From: Pseudonocardia broussonetiae
GTDB lineage: Bacteria; Actinomycetota; Actinomycetes; Mycobacteriales; Pseudonocardiaceae
Reading direction: 5' to 3'
Assembly (NCBI RefSeq): GCF_013155125.1
Contig: NZ_CP053564.1
Coordinates: 3,479,501 to 3,543,500 of the forward strand
Length of the DNA stretch: 64,000 nt
The notes beneath the pieces were generated by a model that did no database searches, was not told the origin of the DNA, and saw nothing but the letters and a program-made list of their open reading frames with translations. Shown here in pieces: positions 45,381 through 54,993 of the stretch; the stretch's first letter is position 1, and the number at the start of each line of letters is the position of its first letter. The translations under genes were made by a program, and so were the position numbers.

Positions 45381-46196
45381 GTGGAGTTCAGCAAGGGTCA
45401 CGGCACCGAGAACGACTTCGTGGTGCTCCCCGACCCGGACGGGTCCCTGGACCTGACGCCCGAGCGCGTCGCCGCCCTGTGCGACCGCCGCCGCGGCCTC
45501 GGGGCCGACGGCGTGCTGCGCGTGGTCCGGTGGGCCGCGCTGGGCGACGGGCCGCCGCCGGAGCCGGGCGTCGAGTGGTTCATGGACTACCGCAACGGCG
45601 ACGGCAGCCTCGCCGAGATGTGCGGCAACGGCGTGCGCGTCTACGCCCGCTACCTCGCCCACCGGGGCTGGCTGACCGGTGACGAGCTGCCGCTGGGCAC
45701 CCGCGGCGGGGTGCGCACCGTGCGCATCGAGGGCGACGAGGTCTCGGTCGACATGGGCCACGCCGCCGTCGGCGAGTCGAGCACCGCGAGCATCGACGGG
45801 GTGGCGTTCCCGGGCGTGGCCGTCGACGTGGGCAACCCGCACCTGGCGTGCGTCACCGAGGTGCCCGTCGACCACCTCGACCTCACCCGCCCGCCCGGCC
45901 ACGACCCGGCGCTGTTCCCGCACGGGGTCAACGTCGAGTTCGTGACGCCCCTGCACGACGACGAGATCACGATGCGCGTCCACGAGCGCGGCGTGGGGGA
46001 GACCCGCTCGTGCGGCACCGGCACCGTCGCCGCGGTGGTCGCGGCCCTGCGCCACGCCGGGCGCGACACCGGCACCGTCGGCGTCTCGACGCCGGGCGGG
46101 CGGCTGCGCGTCACCGTCACGGACACGACGACCGTGCTGCACGGGCCCGCCGTCCTGGTCGCCCACGGCGACCTCGACTGGGAATCCCTCGCCTAG
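45381..46196 (+). CDS. dapF: Diaminopimelate epimerase DapF
   Basis: A 271-residue enzyme converting LL- to meso-diaminopimelate for lysine and peptidoglycan synthesis. The two catalytic cysteines are Cys81 in AEMCGNGVR and Cys211 in TRSCGTGT. N-terminal FSKGHGTENDFVVLPD is the family start. GTG at 45381, 1 nt after miaA. Confidence 0.97.
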   Translation: MEFSKGHGTENDFVVLPDPDGSLDLTPERVAALCDRRRGLGADGVLRVVRWAALGDGPPPEPGVEWFMDYRNGDGSLAEMCGNGVRVYARYLAHRGWLTGDELPLGTRGGVRTVRIEGDEVSVDMGHAAVGESSTASIDGVAFPGVAVDVGNPHLACVTEVPVDHLDLTRPPGHDPALFPHGVNVEFVTPLHDDEITMRVHERGVGETRSCGTGTVAAVVAALRHAGRDTGTVGVSTPGGRLRVTVTDTTTVLHGPAVLVAHGDLDWESLA

Positions 46197-46217
46197 AACC
46201 GGCGTTGTCGTGGGAGC

Positions 46218-47660
46218 ATGACGAACACGATGACGGAACCCGCCCAGACCCCTCCGACGCAGCTGCGCCCCACCACCGGCGACTACGAGCTCGAGGAACG
46301 CTCCTCGCTCCGCCGCGTGGCCGGGCTCTCCACCGAACTCACCGACGTCACCGAGGTCGAGTACCGCAAGCTCCGGCTGGAGCGCGTGGTCCTCGTCGGC
46401 GTGTGGACCGAGGGAACCTCCGAACAGGCCCGCGGGTCGATGGAGGAGCTGGCCCGGCTCGCCGAGACCGCCGGCTCCCAGGTCATGGACGCGCTCATCC
46501 AGCGCCGCCCGCGGCCCGACCCCGCCACCTACATCGGCTCCGGCAAGGTCGACGAGCTGCGCGACGTCGTGCAGTCCACCGGCGCCGACACCGTGATCTG
46601 CGACGGCGAGCTCTCGCCCGGCCAGCTGCGCCAGCTGGAGGACAAGCTCAAGGTCAAGGTCGTCGACCGCACCGCGCTGATCCTCGACATCTTCGCCCAG
46701 CACGCCCGCAGCCGGGACGGCAAGGCGCAGGTCGAGCTGGCCCAGCTGTCCTACCTGCTGCCGCGCCTGCGCGGCTGGGGCGAGGCGCTGTCCCGGCAGG
46801 TCGGTGGCCGTGCCGCCGGCGGTGTCGGCATCGGCGGCCGCGGCCCCGGTGAGACCAAGATCGAGCTCGACCGGCGGCGCATCCGCAACCGCATGTCCAA
46901 GCTGCGCCGCGAGATCGGCTCGATGAAGCAGATCCGCGAGACGCAGCGCGGCTCCCGGCGGCGCAACGAGATCCCGGGCGTCGCGATCGTCGGCTACACC
47001 AACGCCGGCAAGTCGAGCCTGCTCAACGCGCTGACGGGCGCGGGCGTGCTCGTCGAGGACGCGCTGTTCGCCACCCTCGACCCGACGACGCGCCGCACGT
47101 CCACGAGCGACGGGCGCACCTACACCCTCACCGACACGGTCGGGTTCGTGCGCCACCTGCCCCACCAGCTCGTGGAGGCGTTCCGGTCCACGCTGGAGGA
47201 GACGGCGGGCGCCGACCTGCTCGTGCACGTCGTCGACGCCTCCGATGCTCTGCCCGAGGACCAGATCAAGGCCGTGCGCCAGGTGCTGGTCGAGGTCGGC
47301 GAGGAGCAGCAGGGTCGGATGCCCCAGGAGCTGCTCGTCGTCAACAAGACCGATGCGGCGGGCGACCTCCAGCTCGCCCGGCTGCGCCACCTGCTGCCCG
47401 ACGCCGTGTTCGTCTCCGCCCGCCGGGGCGACGGCATCGACAAGCTGCAGGCGCGGATCGCGGAGATGCTGCCGCGGCCCGAGGTCGACGTCGACGTGCT
47501 CGTGCCCTTCACCGAGGGCTCGCTCGTCGCGCGGGTGCACGCCGAGGGCGAGGTGCTCGCGGAGGAGCACACGCCCGAGGGCACCCGGATGCACGCGCGG
47601 GTCGGTGCCGAGCTGGCCACCGCCGTGCTGCCGTACGTGCTGGTGGAGGGCGCGCGCTGA
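46218..47660 (+). CDS. hflX: Ribosome-associated GTPase HflX
   Basis: A 480-residue GTPase that splits stalled ribosomes under stress. The N-terminal HflX domain includes IGSGKVDELRDVV and the glycine-rich GRAAGGVGIGGRGPGETKIELDRR linker. The G domain has GYTNAGKSSLLNAL (G1), TSTSDGRTYTLTDTVGFVRHLP (G3) and NKTD (G4). ATG at 46218. The 3' end contains a GGAGGG ribosome site for the next gene. Order miaA-dapF-hflX is the actinobacterial one. Confidence 0.96.
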   Translation: MTNTMTEPAQTPPTQLRPTTGDYELEERSSLRRVAGLSTELTDVTEVEYRKLRLERVVLVGVWTEGTSEQARGSMEELARLAETAGSQVMDALIQRRPRPDPATYIGSGKVDELRDVVQSTGADTVICDGELSPGQLRQLEDKLKVKVVDRTALILDIFAQHARSRDGKAQVELAQLSYLLPRLRGWGEALSRQVGGRAAGGVGIGGRGPGETKIELDRRRIRNRMSKLRREIGSMKQIRETQRGSRRRNEIPGVAIVGYTNAGKSSLLNALTGAGVLVEDALFATLDPTTRRTSTSDGRTYTLTDTVGFVRHLPHQLVEAFRSTLEETAGADLLVHVVDASDALPEDQIKAVRQVLVEVGEEQQGRMPQELLVVNKTDAAGDLQLARLRHLLPDAVFVSARRGDGIDKLQARIAEMLPRPEVDVDVLVPFTEGSLVARVHAEGEVLAEEHTPEGTRMHARVGAELATAVLPYVLVEGAR

Positions 47661-48646
47661 TCCGCCTGCTCGCCGCGGCCGCCCTCGTCGCGGCGGTGGC
47701 CGCGCCGCCCGCCGCGCCCGAGACCCGCTGCACCGTCACCGACGACCGGCTGGCGGAGCTGTCCGGGCTCGTCGTCGACGGCGGGCGGGTGTGGGCGATG
47801 AGCGACGGCGGCCGCCGCGTCGACCTGCACCGGCTCGACGGCGACTGCGAGGTCGCGGAGACGCGCACGGCCGACGTCGACCCGTTCGACGCCGAGGACC
47901 TCGCGCTCGGGCCCGACGGCGAGCTGTGGATCGCCGACACCGGCGACAACGACCGCTCCCGCGACACCGTCGCCGCGATCGTGCTGGAGCGCGGCGGCGA
48001 CGCCCGGCTGCACCGCTTCACCTACCCCGACGGCCCGCACGACGCCGAGGCGCTGCTCGTCGACGCGTCCGGGGTGCCGTACGTGATCACCAAGGAGGTC
48101 GGCACGCCCGCCGGGGTGTACCGCCCGGCCGCGCCGCCCGAGGGCCGCGGGCCGTTCCCGCTGGAGCGGGTGGGGCAGGTGTCGCTGCCGGCGTCGGACA
48201 CCGAGGGCGGGCCGATCGGCGGCGTGGGCTCGCGCACCGTCACCGGTGCCGGCGCGTCCGCCGACGGCCGGGTCGTCGCGCTGCGGACCTACACCGACGC
48301 CTGGCTCTTCCCGGTGCCCGACGGGGACCTCGCCGCCGCGCTCGCGGCGGAGCCGGCCCGCGTGCCGCTGCCCGGCGAGCCGCAGGGCGAGGCCGTGGCG
48401 TTCGAGCCCGACGGCACCCTGCTCTCGGGCTCCGAGACGCGCGGCGGGGAGCCCGGCGAGCTGCGGGCCGTGCCCGGGGCCGCCGCCCTCGCCGCGGAGC
48501 CGTTCACCCCGCCCGCGGTGGAGCCCGCCGCCCCGGCGGAGCCACCCGCGCCGGAGTGGCTGCCCGCGCTGATCGGCGGCGGCGTGACGATCGGCGTGCT
48601 CGTCCTGCTCGCCGCGGCCCTGTCGCTGCGCGCGCGGCGGCGCTGA
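47657..48646 (+). CDS. Secreted propeller-like protein with C-terminal membrane anchor; probable CTG start
   Basis: A 329-residue product if translation begins at CTG 47657, which overlaps the hflX stop (CTGA). GGAGGG ends 6 nt upstream of that CTG, and the resulting N-terminus (IRLLAAAALVAAVAAPPAAP) is a good signal peptide. The first conventional start, GTG 47696, would delete most of the signal. The body has repeated strand motifs such as LVVDGGRVWAMSDGG, LALGPDGELWIADTGDN and LLVDASGVPYVITKE, like phytase/esterase-type propellers. Residues about 302-322 form a membrane helix followed by RARRR. No catalytic residues recognised. Confidence 0.72.
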   Translation: MIRLLAAAALVAAVAAPPAAPETRCTVTDDRLAELSGLVVDGGRVWAMSDGGRRVDLHRLDGDCEVAETRTADVDPFDAEDLALGPDGELWIADTGDNDRSRDTVAAIVLERGGDARLHRFTYPDGPHDAEALLVDASGVPYVITKEVGTPAGVYRPAAPPEGRGPFPLERVGQVSLPASDTEGGPIGGVGSRTVTGAGASADGRVVALRTYTDAWLFPVPDGDLAAALAAEPARVPLPGEPQGEAVAFEPDGTLLSGSETRGGEPGELRAVPGAAALAAEPFTPPAVEPAAPAEPPAPEWLPALIGGGVTIGVLVLLAAALSLRARRR

Positions 48647-48727
48647 GGACGAGCGGGCGCCGTAGCACGCGCGTAACCGGACCCGCCGCACCCGCGGATA
48701 CCGTGATCACGGTCGGAGGGGGGCGCG

Positions 48728-49597
48728 GTGCCGATCGTCACCGGTTACGAGGACACGCCGGGCGGGCACGACGCGCTCGTCCTGGGCGCGCAGCTGGCCC
48801 GGCTCACGGGGCTGAGCGCGGTGGTCGCCACGGTGTACCCGGTCGATGCCCGCGGCCTCGCCGTCGTCGCCCGCGACCCGCGGTGGCGGGAGAAGGCCCG
48901 CGCGGTCGCCGCCGGCCGGTTCCGGCGGGCGCGGGAGATCATCGGCGACGGCTGGGGCGACGCCGAACCGCAGTTCACCGCGCTCACACCGGGCTCGGTG
49001 GCCGACGTGCTGGCCGACCACGCCGACGACGTGGGCGCGGCCGTGCTCGTGGTGGGCTCCACCGGCCACGGGCTGCTGGGCCGCCTCGCGCCGGGCCGGA
49101 CGGTGCAGCGGCTGCTGCCGCTCGCGCGCTGCCCGGTGGCGATCGCCCCGCGGGGGTACCGGCACACCGGCACGGGGACGATGACCGTGGTGGCGGTGGC
49201 CTACGACGGCAGCGCGGAGGCCGACCGGGCGATGACCGTGGCCGTGCACCTGGCCGGGCGGACCGGGGCCGCGGTGCGGGTCGTGACCGTGGCCGAGGAC
49301 GACGACGGCGTGCCCGCCGCGCAGGCGCTCGCGCACAAGGGCATCGCGTCGCTGCCCGTGGAGATCGACGCCCTGAGCGACGTCGTGGTCGGACCGGTGG
49401 CCGCCACCCTCGCCGCGCTGCCCGACCGCACCGACGTGCTGGTGGTCGGGTCGCGCGGCTACCGGTTCATGCAGCGCCTGCTGCTCGGCGGGGTGGCGGG
49501 GGTGCTGGTGCGCACCGCCCGCTACCCGGTGATCGTGGTGCCCGGTCCGGACCACGCCGGTGCCGGAGGTGGCATCAGAGGCGGCGCAGCACCGTGA
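48728..49597 (+). CDS. Universal stress protein, two UspA domains
   Basis: A 289-residue tandem UspA protein. Domain 1 (about 1-142) ends in [34 protein letters not shown]. Domain 2 (about 150-275) ends in [34 protein letters not shown]. Both show the G-x2-G-x9-G-[S/T/V] type ATP-binding tail in variant form. Such proteins bind ATP and respond to stress or dormancy. GTG at 48728 follows GGAGGG. Its last 23 nt overlap the convergent lexA. Confidence 0.9.
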   Translation: MPIVTGYEDTPGGHDALVLGAQLARLTGLSAVVATVYPVDARGLAVVARDPRWREKARAVAAGRFRRAREIIGDGWGDAEPQFTALTPGSVADVLADHADDVGAAVLVVGSTGHGLLGRLAPGRTVQRLLPLARCPVAIAPRGYRHTGTGTMTVVAVAYDGSAEADRAMTVAVHLAGRTGAAVRVVTVAEDDDGVPAAQALAHKGIASLPVEIDALSDVVVGPVAATLAALPDRTDVLVVGSRGYRFMQRLLLGGVAGVLVRTARYPVIVVPGPDHAGAGGGIRGGAAP

Positions 49598-50312
49598 CGA
49601 CGCGCCCGAGCACGGTGGCGTCGTCGCCGGGGATCGGGTCGTAGGCGGCGTTGGCCGGCATCAGCCAGACGTGCCCGTCGCGGCGGGTGAACGTCTTGAC
49701 GGTGGCCTCCCCGTCGATCATCGCGGCCACGATCTCGCCGTTCTCGGCGACGGGCTGCTGACGCACGACGACCCAGTCGCCGTCGGTGATGGCCGCCTCG
49801 ACCATCGAGTCACCGCGGACCCGCAGCAGGAACAGCGTGCCCTCGCCGACGATCTCGCGGGGCAGCGGGAAGACGCTCTCCACCGCCTGCTCGGCCAGGA
49901 TCGGCCCACCGGCGGCGATCGTGCCCAGGAGCGGGACGAACGCGGGCGCCGGCCGCTCGACGACGCCGGACTCCGACGGCGGCGCCTCGGGCTGGTCGTC
50001 GGGCGGGCGGACGTCGACCGCGCGCGTGCGGTTGGGGTCGCGCCGCAGGTAGCCCTTGCGCTCCAGCGTGCGGAGCTGGTGGTGCACCGACGACGTCGAC
50101 GTCAGGCCGACGGCGTCGCCGATCTCGCGCACGCTCGGCGGGTAGCCGTGGCGCTCCACCCAGTCGCGGATGACCTCCAGCACCTTGCGCTGGCGGGGAG
50201 TGAGGCCGACGGGGGCGCTCGCGGGGTCGGGGAACGTGCTCACCTGGGCGGTGGGCCCGGGGCGCACCCCCTCGTCGTCGCCACCCGTCCGGCCGGGCTC
50301 GTCCCGTGCCAT
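49575..50312 (-). CDS. lexA: SOS repressor LexA
   Basis: A 245-residue repressor and self-cleaving protease. The winged HTH is at about 37-95 ([56 protein letters not shown]). The cleavage site is Ala134-Gly135 in IAAGGP, the nucleophile is Ser169 in GDSM and the general base is Lys206 in ATVKTF. The first 35 residues are an unstructured extension. ATG at 50312. Two SOS-box-like sites in the divergent region imply autorepression. Confidence 0.97.
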   Translation of the reverse strand: MARDEPGRTGGDDEGVRPGPTAQVSTFPDPASAPVGLTPRQRKVLEVIRDWVERHGYPPSVREIGDAVGLTSTSSVHHQLRTLERKGYLRRDPNRTRAVDVRPPDDQPEAPPSESGVVERPAPAFVPLLGTIAAGGPILAEQAVESVFPLPREIVGEGTLFLLRVRGDSMVEAAITDGDWVVVRQQPVAENGEIVAAMIDGEATVKTFTRRDGHVWLMPANAAYDPIPGDDATVLGRVVTVLRRL

Positions 50313-50447
50313 GTGCTCGCGCCTCCTCGTCGATTCCGCGCGGTTCCCGGAGTGTCCGGGAACCGTTCGTGCCGTGGCGGACGGGCGCGCTCGCGCGCAC
50401 CGGTTCCGCCGTCGTGACCACGACCGTAGCCCCGATCCCGGCTCCCG

Positions 50448-50463
50448 CCAAACACATGTTCGA
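50448..50463. promoter_or_regulatory. Degenerate SOS box on the lexA side
   Basis: On the minus strand it reads TCGAAC-ATGT-GTTTGG, an intact left half and a right half with two mismatches to GTTCGA. It lies 136 nt upstream of the lexA start. Confidence 0.55.
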
Positions 50464-50525
50464 ACGACACGCCCCGATTCCTCGATTCTGTCGGTGGTGG
50501 GTGGTACACATCGCGGAGAGCTCGT

Positions 50526-50541
50526 TCGAACACCTGTTCGT
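50526..50541. promoter_or_regulatory. SOS box between lexA and the divergent membrane-protein gene
   Basis: TCGAAC-ACCT-GTTCGT matches the actinobacterial SOS consensus with one deviation at the last base. It is 69 nt before the divergent GTG at 50610. A further TTCGAA half-site follows at about 50543. Confidence 0.85.
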
Positions 50542-50609
50542 CGTTCGAACGGCCACCAGGAACGGAACGGCGAACGGCACGAGCGGGTCCGAGCGGAAGG
50601 TGGAGTCCG

Positions 50610-51227
50610 GTGCACGATCAGATCGAGGACGGAATGCGGCGGGGCGGCACGGCACTGCACCCGGTGGCACCGCACCCGGCGGCGCCGCGGGCGGCCGCGC
50701 GCTCCGCGGCCGCGCAGGCCGCCCAGACTCAGCAGGCCCAGCAGGCCGCGCAGGCCCCGCAGGCCCCGCAGGCCGCGGTGCGCCCGGCGCGGGCGGTGCC
50801 GCGCCGCGGGCGGGCCCACGGGCCGCGCCCGGTCCGCCCGCGGGTGGTGGCCACGGCCGCGCGCCCGGTGCAGCCGCCGCGCCCGCAGCGGCCCGGCGAC
50901 CAGCGGCCCGGGGAGCACCGGCCGGGGGAGCAGCGGACGGGGGAGCGGTGGGCCGACGAGCGGTGGGTCGGCGAGCCCGGCCGCCGCGGCGAGCGCGTCC
51001 TGCTGCGCACGGTCCCGGTGCTCCCGCCGGAGGTCCTGCGCCGCCGGCGGGTGGTGGCGACGATCGGCATGGCGCTGCTGTCGGCCGCGGTCGTCGTCCT
51101 GCTGGGGCTGCTGGCCGACGTCGCCGCGGCAGCCCGGCACACCGACCGTCCCGCGGAGGTGACGAGCACGTCCCCCACAGCGGTGGTGCCGCCGTCCCTG
51201 CAGGTGACGGGGGCCGTCGGCGACTGA
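50610..51227 (+). CDS. SOS-associated single-pass membrane protein in the chiZ/divS position
   Basis: A 205-residue protein. Residues 1-50 are Ala/Gln-rich ([20 protein letters not shown]), 50-130 Pro/Arg-rich with [11 protein letters not shown] repeats, then one membrane helix about 152-170 ([22 protein letters not shown]) and a 35-residue outer tail. It sits between lexA and nrdR and is divergent from lexA with an SOS box upstream. This is the place of M. tuberculosis Rv2719c (chiZ) and Corynebacterium divS, SOS-induced cell-division suppressors. The LysM domain of those proteins is not recognisable here. A division-inhibitor role is inferred from position and topology. GTG at 50610 follows GGAAGGTGGAG. 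Confidence 0.75.
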   Translation: MHDQIEDGMRRGGTALHPVAPHPAAPRAAARSAAAQAAQTQQAQQAAQAPQAPQAAVRPARAVPRRGRAHGPRPVRPRVVATAARPVQPPRPQRPGDQRPGEHRPGEQRTGERWADERWVGEPGRRGERVLLRTVPVLPPEVLRRRRVVATIGMALLSAAVVVLLGLLADVAAAARHTDRPAEVTSTSPTAVVPPSLQVTGAVGD

Positions 51228-51317
51228 CGCTCCGCGCGCGGCGCCGGGCGCCGTCGCGGCCGCGTTCCCGTTCGGACGACATGGGGCACGGATAGTGCCT
51301 CCCCGGTTTTGCCGCCC

Positions 51318-51336
51318 CTACATGTTGTGGTTACAT
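51318..51336. promoter_or_regulatory. Candidate NrdR box / promoter of nrdR
   Basis: CTACATGTTGTGGTTACAT, with outer ATGT/ACAT symmetry, is the only AT-rich motif in the gap and lies 50 nt before nrdR. It resembles NrdR-type boxes; assignment tentative. Confidence 0.35.
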
Positions 51337-51386
51337 GGACGTCGTTAGCCCAGGGATGGGGTTCCGGCTCGTCGGAGGTGGTGTTC

Positions 51387-51866
51387 GTGCGCTGCCCTTT
51401 CTGCCGTCACTCCGACTGCCGGGTCATCGATTCCCGTGAGGTCGACGACGGGGTCGCCACCCGCCGTCGGCGCTCCTGCGCCTCCTGCGGGCGCCGGTTC
51501 ACCACCGTCGAGGAGGCGGTGCTGGCCGTCGTCAAGCGCAGCGGGGTCACGGAGCCCTTCAGCCGCGACAAGGTCGTCAGCGGTGTCCGCCGGGCCTGCC
51601 AGGGCCGTCCCGTCGACGAGGACGCGCTGGCCCAGCTCGCGGCCCGCGTCGAGGAGGCCGTCCGCGCGGGCGGCACCGCCGAGATCCCCAGCCACGAGGT
51701 CGGCCTGGCCATCCTCGGGCCGCTCCGCGAGCTCGACGAGGTCGCCTACCTCCGGTTCGCGAGCGTCTACCGCTCCTTCTCCTCGATCGAGGACTTCGAG
51801 AAGGAGATCGCCGACCTGCGCGACACGCCGGCGCGCGACACACCAGCCCGCGCCGCGCCCACCTGA
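51387..51866 (+). CDS. nrdR: Ribonucleotide reductase repressor NrdR
   Basis: A 159-residue regulator. The zinc ribbon is [11 protein letters not shown] with CASCGRRF, followed by the ATP-cone ([32 protein letters not shown]). It represses nrd genes when dATP is high. GTG at 51387 has GGAGG 8 nt upstream and gives the canonical VRCPFC start. nrdJ lies 175 nt downstream, its expected target. Confidence 0.95.
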   Translation: MRCPFCRHSDCRVIDSREVDDGVATRRRRSCASCGRRFTTVEEAVLAVVKRSGVTEPFSRDKVVSGVRRACQGRPVDEDALAQLAARVEEAVRAGGTAEIPSHEVGLAILGPLRELDEVAYLRFASVYRSFSSIEDFEKEIADLRDTPARDTPARAAPT

Positions 51867-51881
51867 CCGACCCGTCCGATC

Positions 51882-51901
51882 GGCGGCCGCACGCGGCCGC
51901 C
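51882..51901. terminator. Hairpin between nrdR and nrdJ
   Basis: Perfect 9-bp stem GGCGGCCGC / GCGGCCGCC with AC between, starting 15 nt after the nrdR stop. It suggests nrdJ also has its own promoter in the remaining 140 nt. Confidence 0.65.
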
Positions 51902-52041
51902 CGACGCATCGCCGCGCCGTCACCGCACCCCGTGCCGTTGTCTCTACGACAGCGCGCAGCTCGACCGCCACGCCCCGACACCCATGCCGTACTTGGCGCG
52001 CCCGGACCCCGTCCGTCGTGCGCGCAGGAGAGGGAACACCC

Positions 52042-54870
52042 ATGACCGAGACCGTCGGCACCACGTCCGGACGCGGGAAGAAGGCCTCGCGCTCGTCCCG
52101 CCCAGCGGGCCTCACGATCGAGCGGATCCACACCACCGCAGGCGTGCACCCCTACGACGAGGTCACGTGGGAGCGCCGCGACGTCGTCATGACCAACTGG
52201 CGCGACGGCACGGTCAACTTCGAGCAGCGCGGCGTCGAGTTCCCGAGCAGCTGGTCGGTGAACGCCACCAACATCGTCACCAGCAAGTACTTCCGCGGGG
52301 CCGTCGGCTCCCCGGAGCGCGAGTCGAGCCTGCGCCAGCTCATCGACCGCGTGGTCGGGGTGTACCACCGCTCGGGCCTGGAGAACGGCTACTTCGCCAC
52401 CGACGCCGACGCCGAGGTCTTCGCCCACGAGCTCACCTGGATGCTGCTGCACCAGGTGTTCAGCTTCAACTCCCCGGTCTGGTTCAACGTCGGCACGAGC
52501 TCCCCGCAGCAGGTCAGCGCCTGCTTCATCCTCGCCGTCGACGACGAGATGGAGTCGATCCTCAACTGGTACCGCGAGGAGGGGCTGATCTTCAAGGGCG
52601 GCTCGGGCGCGGGCCTGAACCTCTCCCGGATCCGCAGCTCGAAGGAGCTGCTGTCCTCGGGCGGCACCGCGTCGGGCCCGGTCTCGTTCATGCGGGGCGC
52701 CGACGCCAGCGCGGGCACCATCAAGTCCGGCGGCGCCACGCGGCGCGCGGCGAAGATGGTCGTCCTCGACGTCGACCACCCCGACATCGAGGAGTTCGTC
52801 CAGACCAAGGCCAAGGAGGAGGCCAAGGTCCGCGTGCTGCGCGACGCCGGCTTCGACATGGACCTCGGCGGCGCCGACATCACCTCGGTGCAGTACCAGA
52901 ACGCCAACAACTCCGTCCGCGTCACCGACGAGTTCATGCGCGCCGTCGAATCGGGTTCGCAGTTCGGCCTGCGCGCGCGGATGACCGGTGAGGTCATCGA
53001 ATCCGTCGACGCGAAGAACCTGTTCCGCGGAATCGCCGAGGCCGCCTGGGCGTGCGCCGATCCCGGTATCCAGTACGACGGCACCATCAACGACTGGCAC
53101 ACCACTCCGGAATCGGGCCGGATCACCGCGTCCAACCCGTGTTCGGAGTACATGCACCTCGACAACTCGAGCTGCAACCTCGCCTCGCTGAACCTGCTCA
53201 CGTTCCTGGGCGACGACGGCCGGTTCGACGCCGTCCGGTTCCAGAGGTCGGTCGAGCTCATCATCACGGCGATGGACATCTCCATCTGCTTCGCCGACTT
53301 CCCGACCGAGCCGATCGGCGAGACCACCCGCGCCTTCCGCCAGCTCGGCATCGGCTACGCCAACCTCGGCGCGCTGCTGATGGCCACCGGCCACGCCTAC
53401 GACTCCGAGGGCGGCCGCTCGCTGGCCGCGGCCATCACCTCGCTGATGACCGGCGCGTCCTACAAGCGCTCCGCGGAGCTGGCCGGCGTCGTCGGCCCGT
53501 ACGAGGGCTACGCCCGCAACGCGAGCGCCCACCAGCGGGTCATGCGCAAGCACGCCGCCGCCAACGACGACGTCCGCACGTTCCCGGCGAGCAGCGGCAT
53601 CCACCAGCTGGCCACCACCGCGTGGAAGGACTGCCTGGCCATCGGCGAGCGCAACGGCTGGCGCAACGCGCAGGCCTCCGTGCTCGCCCCCACCGGCACC
53701 ATCGGCCTGATGATGGACTGCGACACCACCGGCATCGAGCCGGACCTGGCGCTGGTCAAGTTCAAGAAGCTGGTCGGCGGCGGGTCGATGCAGATCGTCA
53801 ACCAGACGGTGCCGCGCGCGCTGGCGAAGCTGGGCTACCAGCCCGAGCAGGCCGAGGCGATCGTCGAGTTCGTCGGCGAGCACGGGCACGTCATCGACGC
53901 CCCGGGCATGCGCCCCGAGCACTACGAGGTGTTCGACTGCGCCATGGGCGAGCGGGTCATCGCCGCCATGGGGCACGTCCGGATGATGGCCGCGGTGCAG
54001 CCGTTCCTGTCCGGCGCGATCTCCAAGACGGTCAACATGCCCGAGACGGCCACCGTCGAGGACGTCGAGCGCGTCTACATGGAGGGCTGGAAGCTCGGCC
54101 TCAAGGCCCTCGCGATCTACCGCGACAACTGCAAGGTCGGCCAGCCGCTGTCGGCGGGCAAGTCGGCGAAGTCCTCGGGCGGCGGGGAGAAGGAGACCGT
54201 CACCGTCGTCGAGCAGCGGCCGGTCCGGCGCCGCCTGCCCAAGAAGCGCCCCAGCGAGACGGTCTCGTTCACCGTCGGCGGCGCCGAGGGCTACCTCACC
54301 GCGGGCTCCTACCCCGACGACGGCCTCGGCGAGATCTTCGTCAAGCTCGGCAAGCAGGGCTCCACGCTCTCGGGCGTCATGGACGCGTTCTCCATGTCCA
54401 TCTCGGTGGGCCTGCAGTACGGCATCCCGCTGGAGTTCTACGTCTCGAAGTTCTCGAACCTGCGCTTCGAGCCGGCGGGCATGACCGACGACCCGGACGT
54501 CCGGATCGCCACGAGCGTGCTGGACTACCTGTTCCGGCGCCTCGCGCTCGACCACCTGCCCTACGAGAAGCGCGCGCAGCTCGGCATCTTCTCCGCCGAC
54601 GAGCGCACCGCCCAGGTGGCCGACCAGTACGGCGAGGTCGTCGACGTCGAGGGCCTGCGCCAGGGCGTCGAGACCGAGCCGGCCGCCCCGGCGGTCCCGA
54701 CCGGCGCGTCGAAGGCCCCGGTCGAGGTGGGCAGCTCCACCGAGCTGCTCGAGCTGCGCCTGGGCAAGGCCGCCGACGCCCCGCTCTGCATGACCTGCGG
54801 CACGAAGATGCGCCCCGCGGGCTCCTGCTACCTGTGCGAGGGCTGCGGCAGCACCAGCGGCTGCAGCTGA
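52042..54870 (+). CDS. nrdJ: Adenosylcobalamin-dependent ribonucleotide reductase NrdJ
   Basis: A 942-residue class II reductase making deoxyribonucleotides without oxygen. Core signatures are FNSPVWFNVG, SACFILAVDD, KGGSGAGLNLSRIRSS, NPCSEYMHLDNSSCNLASLNLLTF and VLAPTGTIGLMMDCDTTGIEP. The C-terminal zinc ribbon / redox tail is CMTCGTKM with CYLCEGCGS. No intein. ATG at 52042 follows GGAGAGGGAA. No cobalamin riboswitch fits in the 175-nt leader. NrdR control is expected. Confidence 0.97.
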   Translation: MTETVGTTSGRGKKASRSSRPAGLTIERIHTTAGVHPYDEVTWERRDVVMTNWRDGTVNFEQRGVEFPSSWSVNATNIVTSKYFRGAVGSPERESSLRQLIDRVVGVYHRSGLENGYFATDADAEVFAHELTWMLLHQVFSFNSPVWFNVGTSSPQQVSACFILAVDDEMESILNWYREEGLIFKGGSGAGLNLSRIRSSKELLSSGGTASGPVSFMRGADASAGTIKSGGATRRAAKMVVLDVDHPDIEEFVQTKAKEEAKVRVLRDAGFDMDLGGADITSVQYQNANNSVRVTDEFMRAVESGSQFGLRARMTGEVIESVDAKNLFRGIAEAAWACADPGIQYDGTINDWHTTPESGRITASNPCSEYMHLDNSSCNLASLNLLTFLGDDGRFDAVRFQRSVELIITAMDISICFADFPTEPIGETTRAFRQLGIGYANLGALLMATGHAYDSEGGRSLAAAITSLMTGASYKRSAELAGVVGPYEGYARNASAHQRVMRKHAAANDDVRTFPASSGIHQLATTAWKDCLAIGERNGWRNAQASVLAPTGTIGLMMDCDTTGIEPDLALVKFKKLVGGGSMQIVNQTVPRALAKLGYQPEQAEAIVEFVGEHGHVIDAPGMRPEHYEVFDCAMGERVIAAMGHVRMMAAVQPFLSGAISKTVNMPETATVEDVERVYMEGWKLGLKALAIYRDNCKVGQPLSAGKSAKSSGGGEKETVTVVEQRPVRRRLPKKRPSETVSFTVGGAEGYLTAGSYPDDGLGEIFVKLGKQGSTLSGVMDAFSMSISVGLQYGIPLEFYVSKFSNLRFEPAGMTDDPDVRIATSVLDYLFRRLALDHLPYEKRAQLGIFSADERTAQVADQYGEVVDVEGLRQGVETEPAAPAVPTGASKAPVEVGSSTELLELRLGKAADAPLCMTCGTKMRPAGSCYLCEGCGSTSGCS

Positions 54871-54879
54871 CCCGTCCCG

Positions 54880-54914
54880 CCCCTGACCTGCGGCCGGTTG
54901 CCGCAGGTCAGGGG
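54880..54914. terminator. 14-bp hairpin terminator after nrdJ
   Basis: CCCCTGACCTGCGG pairs perfectly with CCGCAGGTCAGGGG across a 7-nt loop, starting 9 nt after the nrdJ stop. Confidence 0.85.
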
Positions 54915-54993
54915 CCGAACGGTCGCTGGCGCGCCCGCCCGTCGCCCCTCATCCTGGATCCCCGCACCGCATGGATCCGCAGAGGATGGTCCG

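Noticed and set aside
51867..52041. Cobalamin riboswitch upstream of nrdJ
   Set aside because: The leader is 175 nt including a terminator hairpin, and no B12-box-like sequence was seen. NrdR control is the better explanation.
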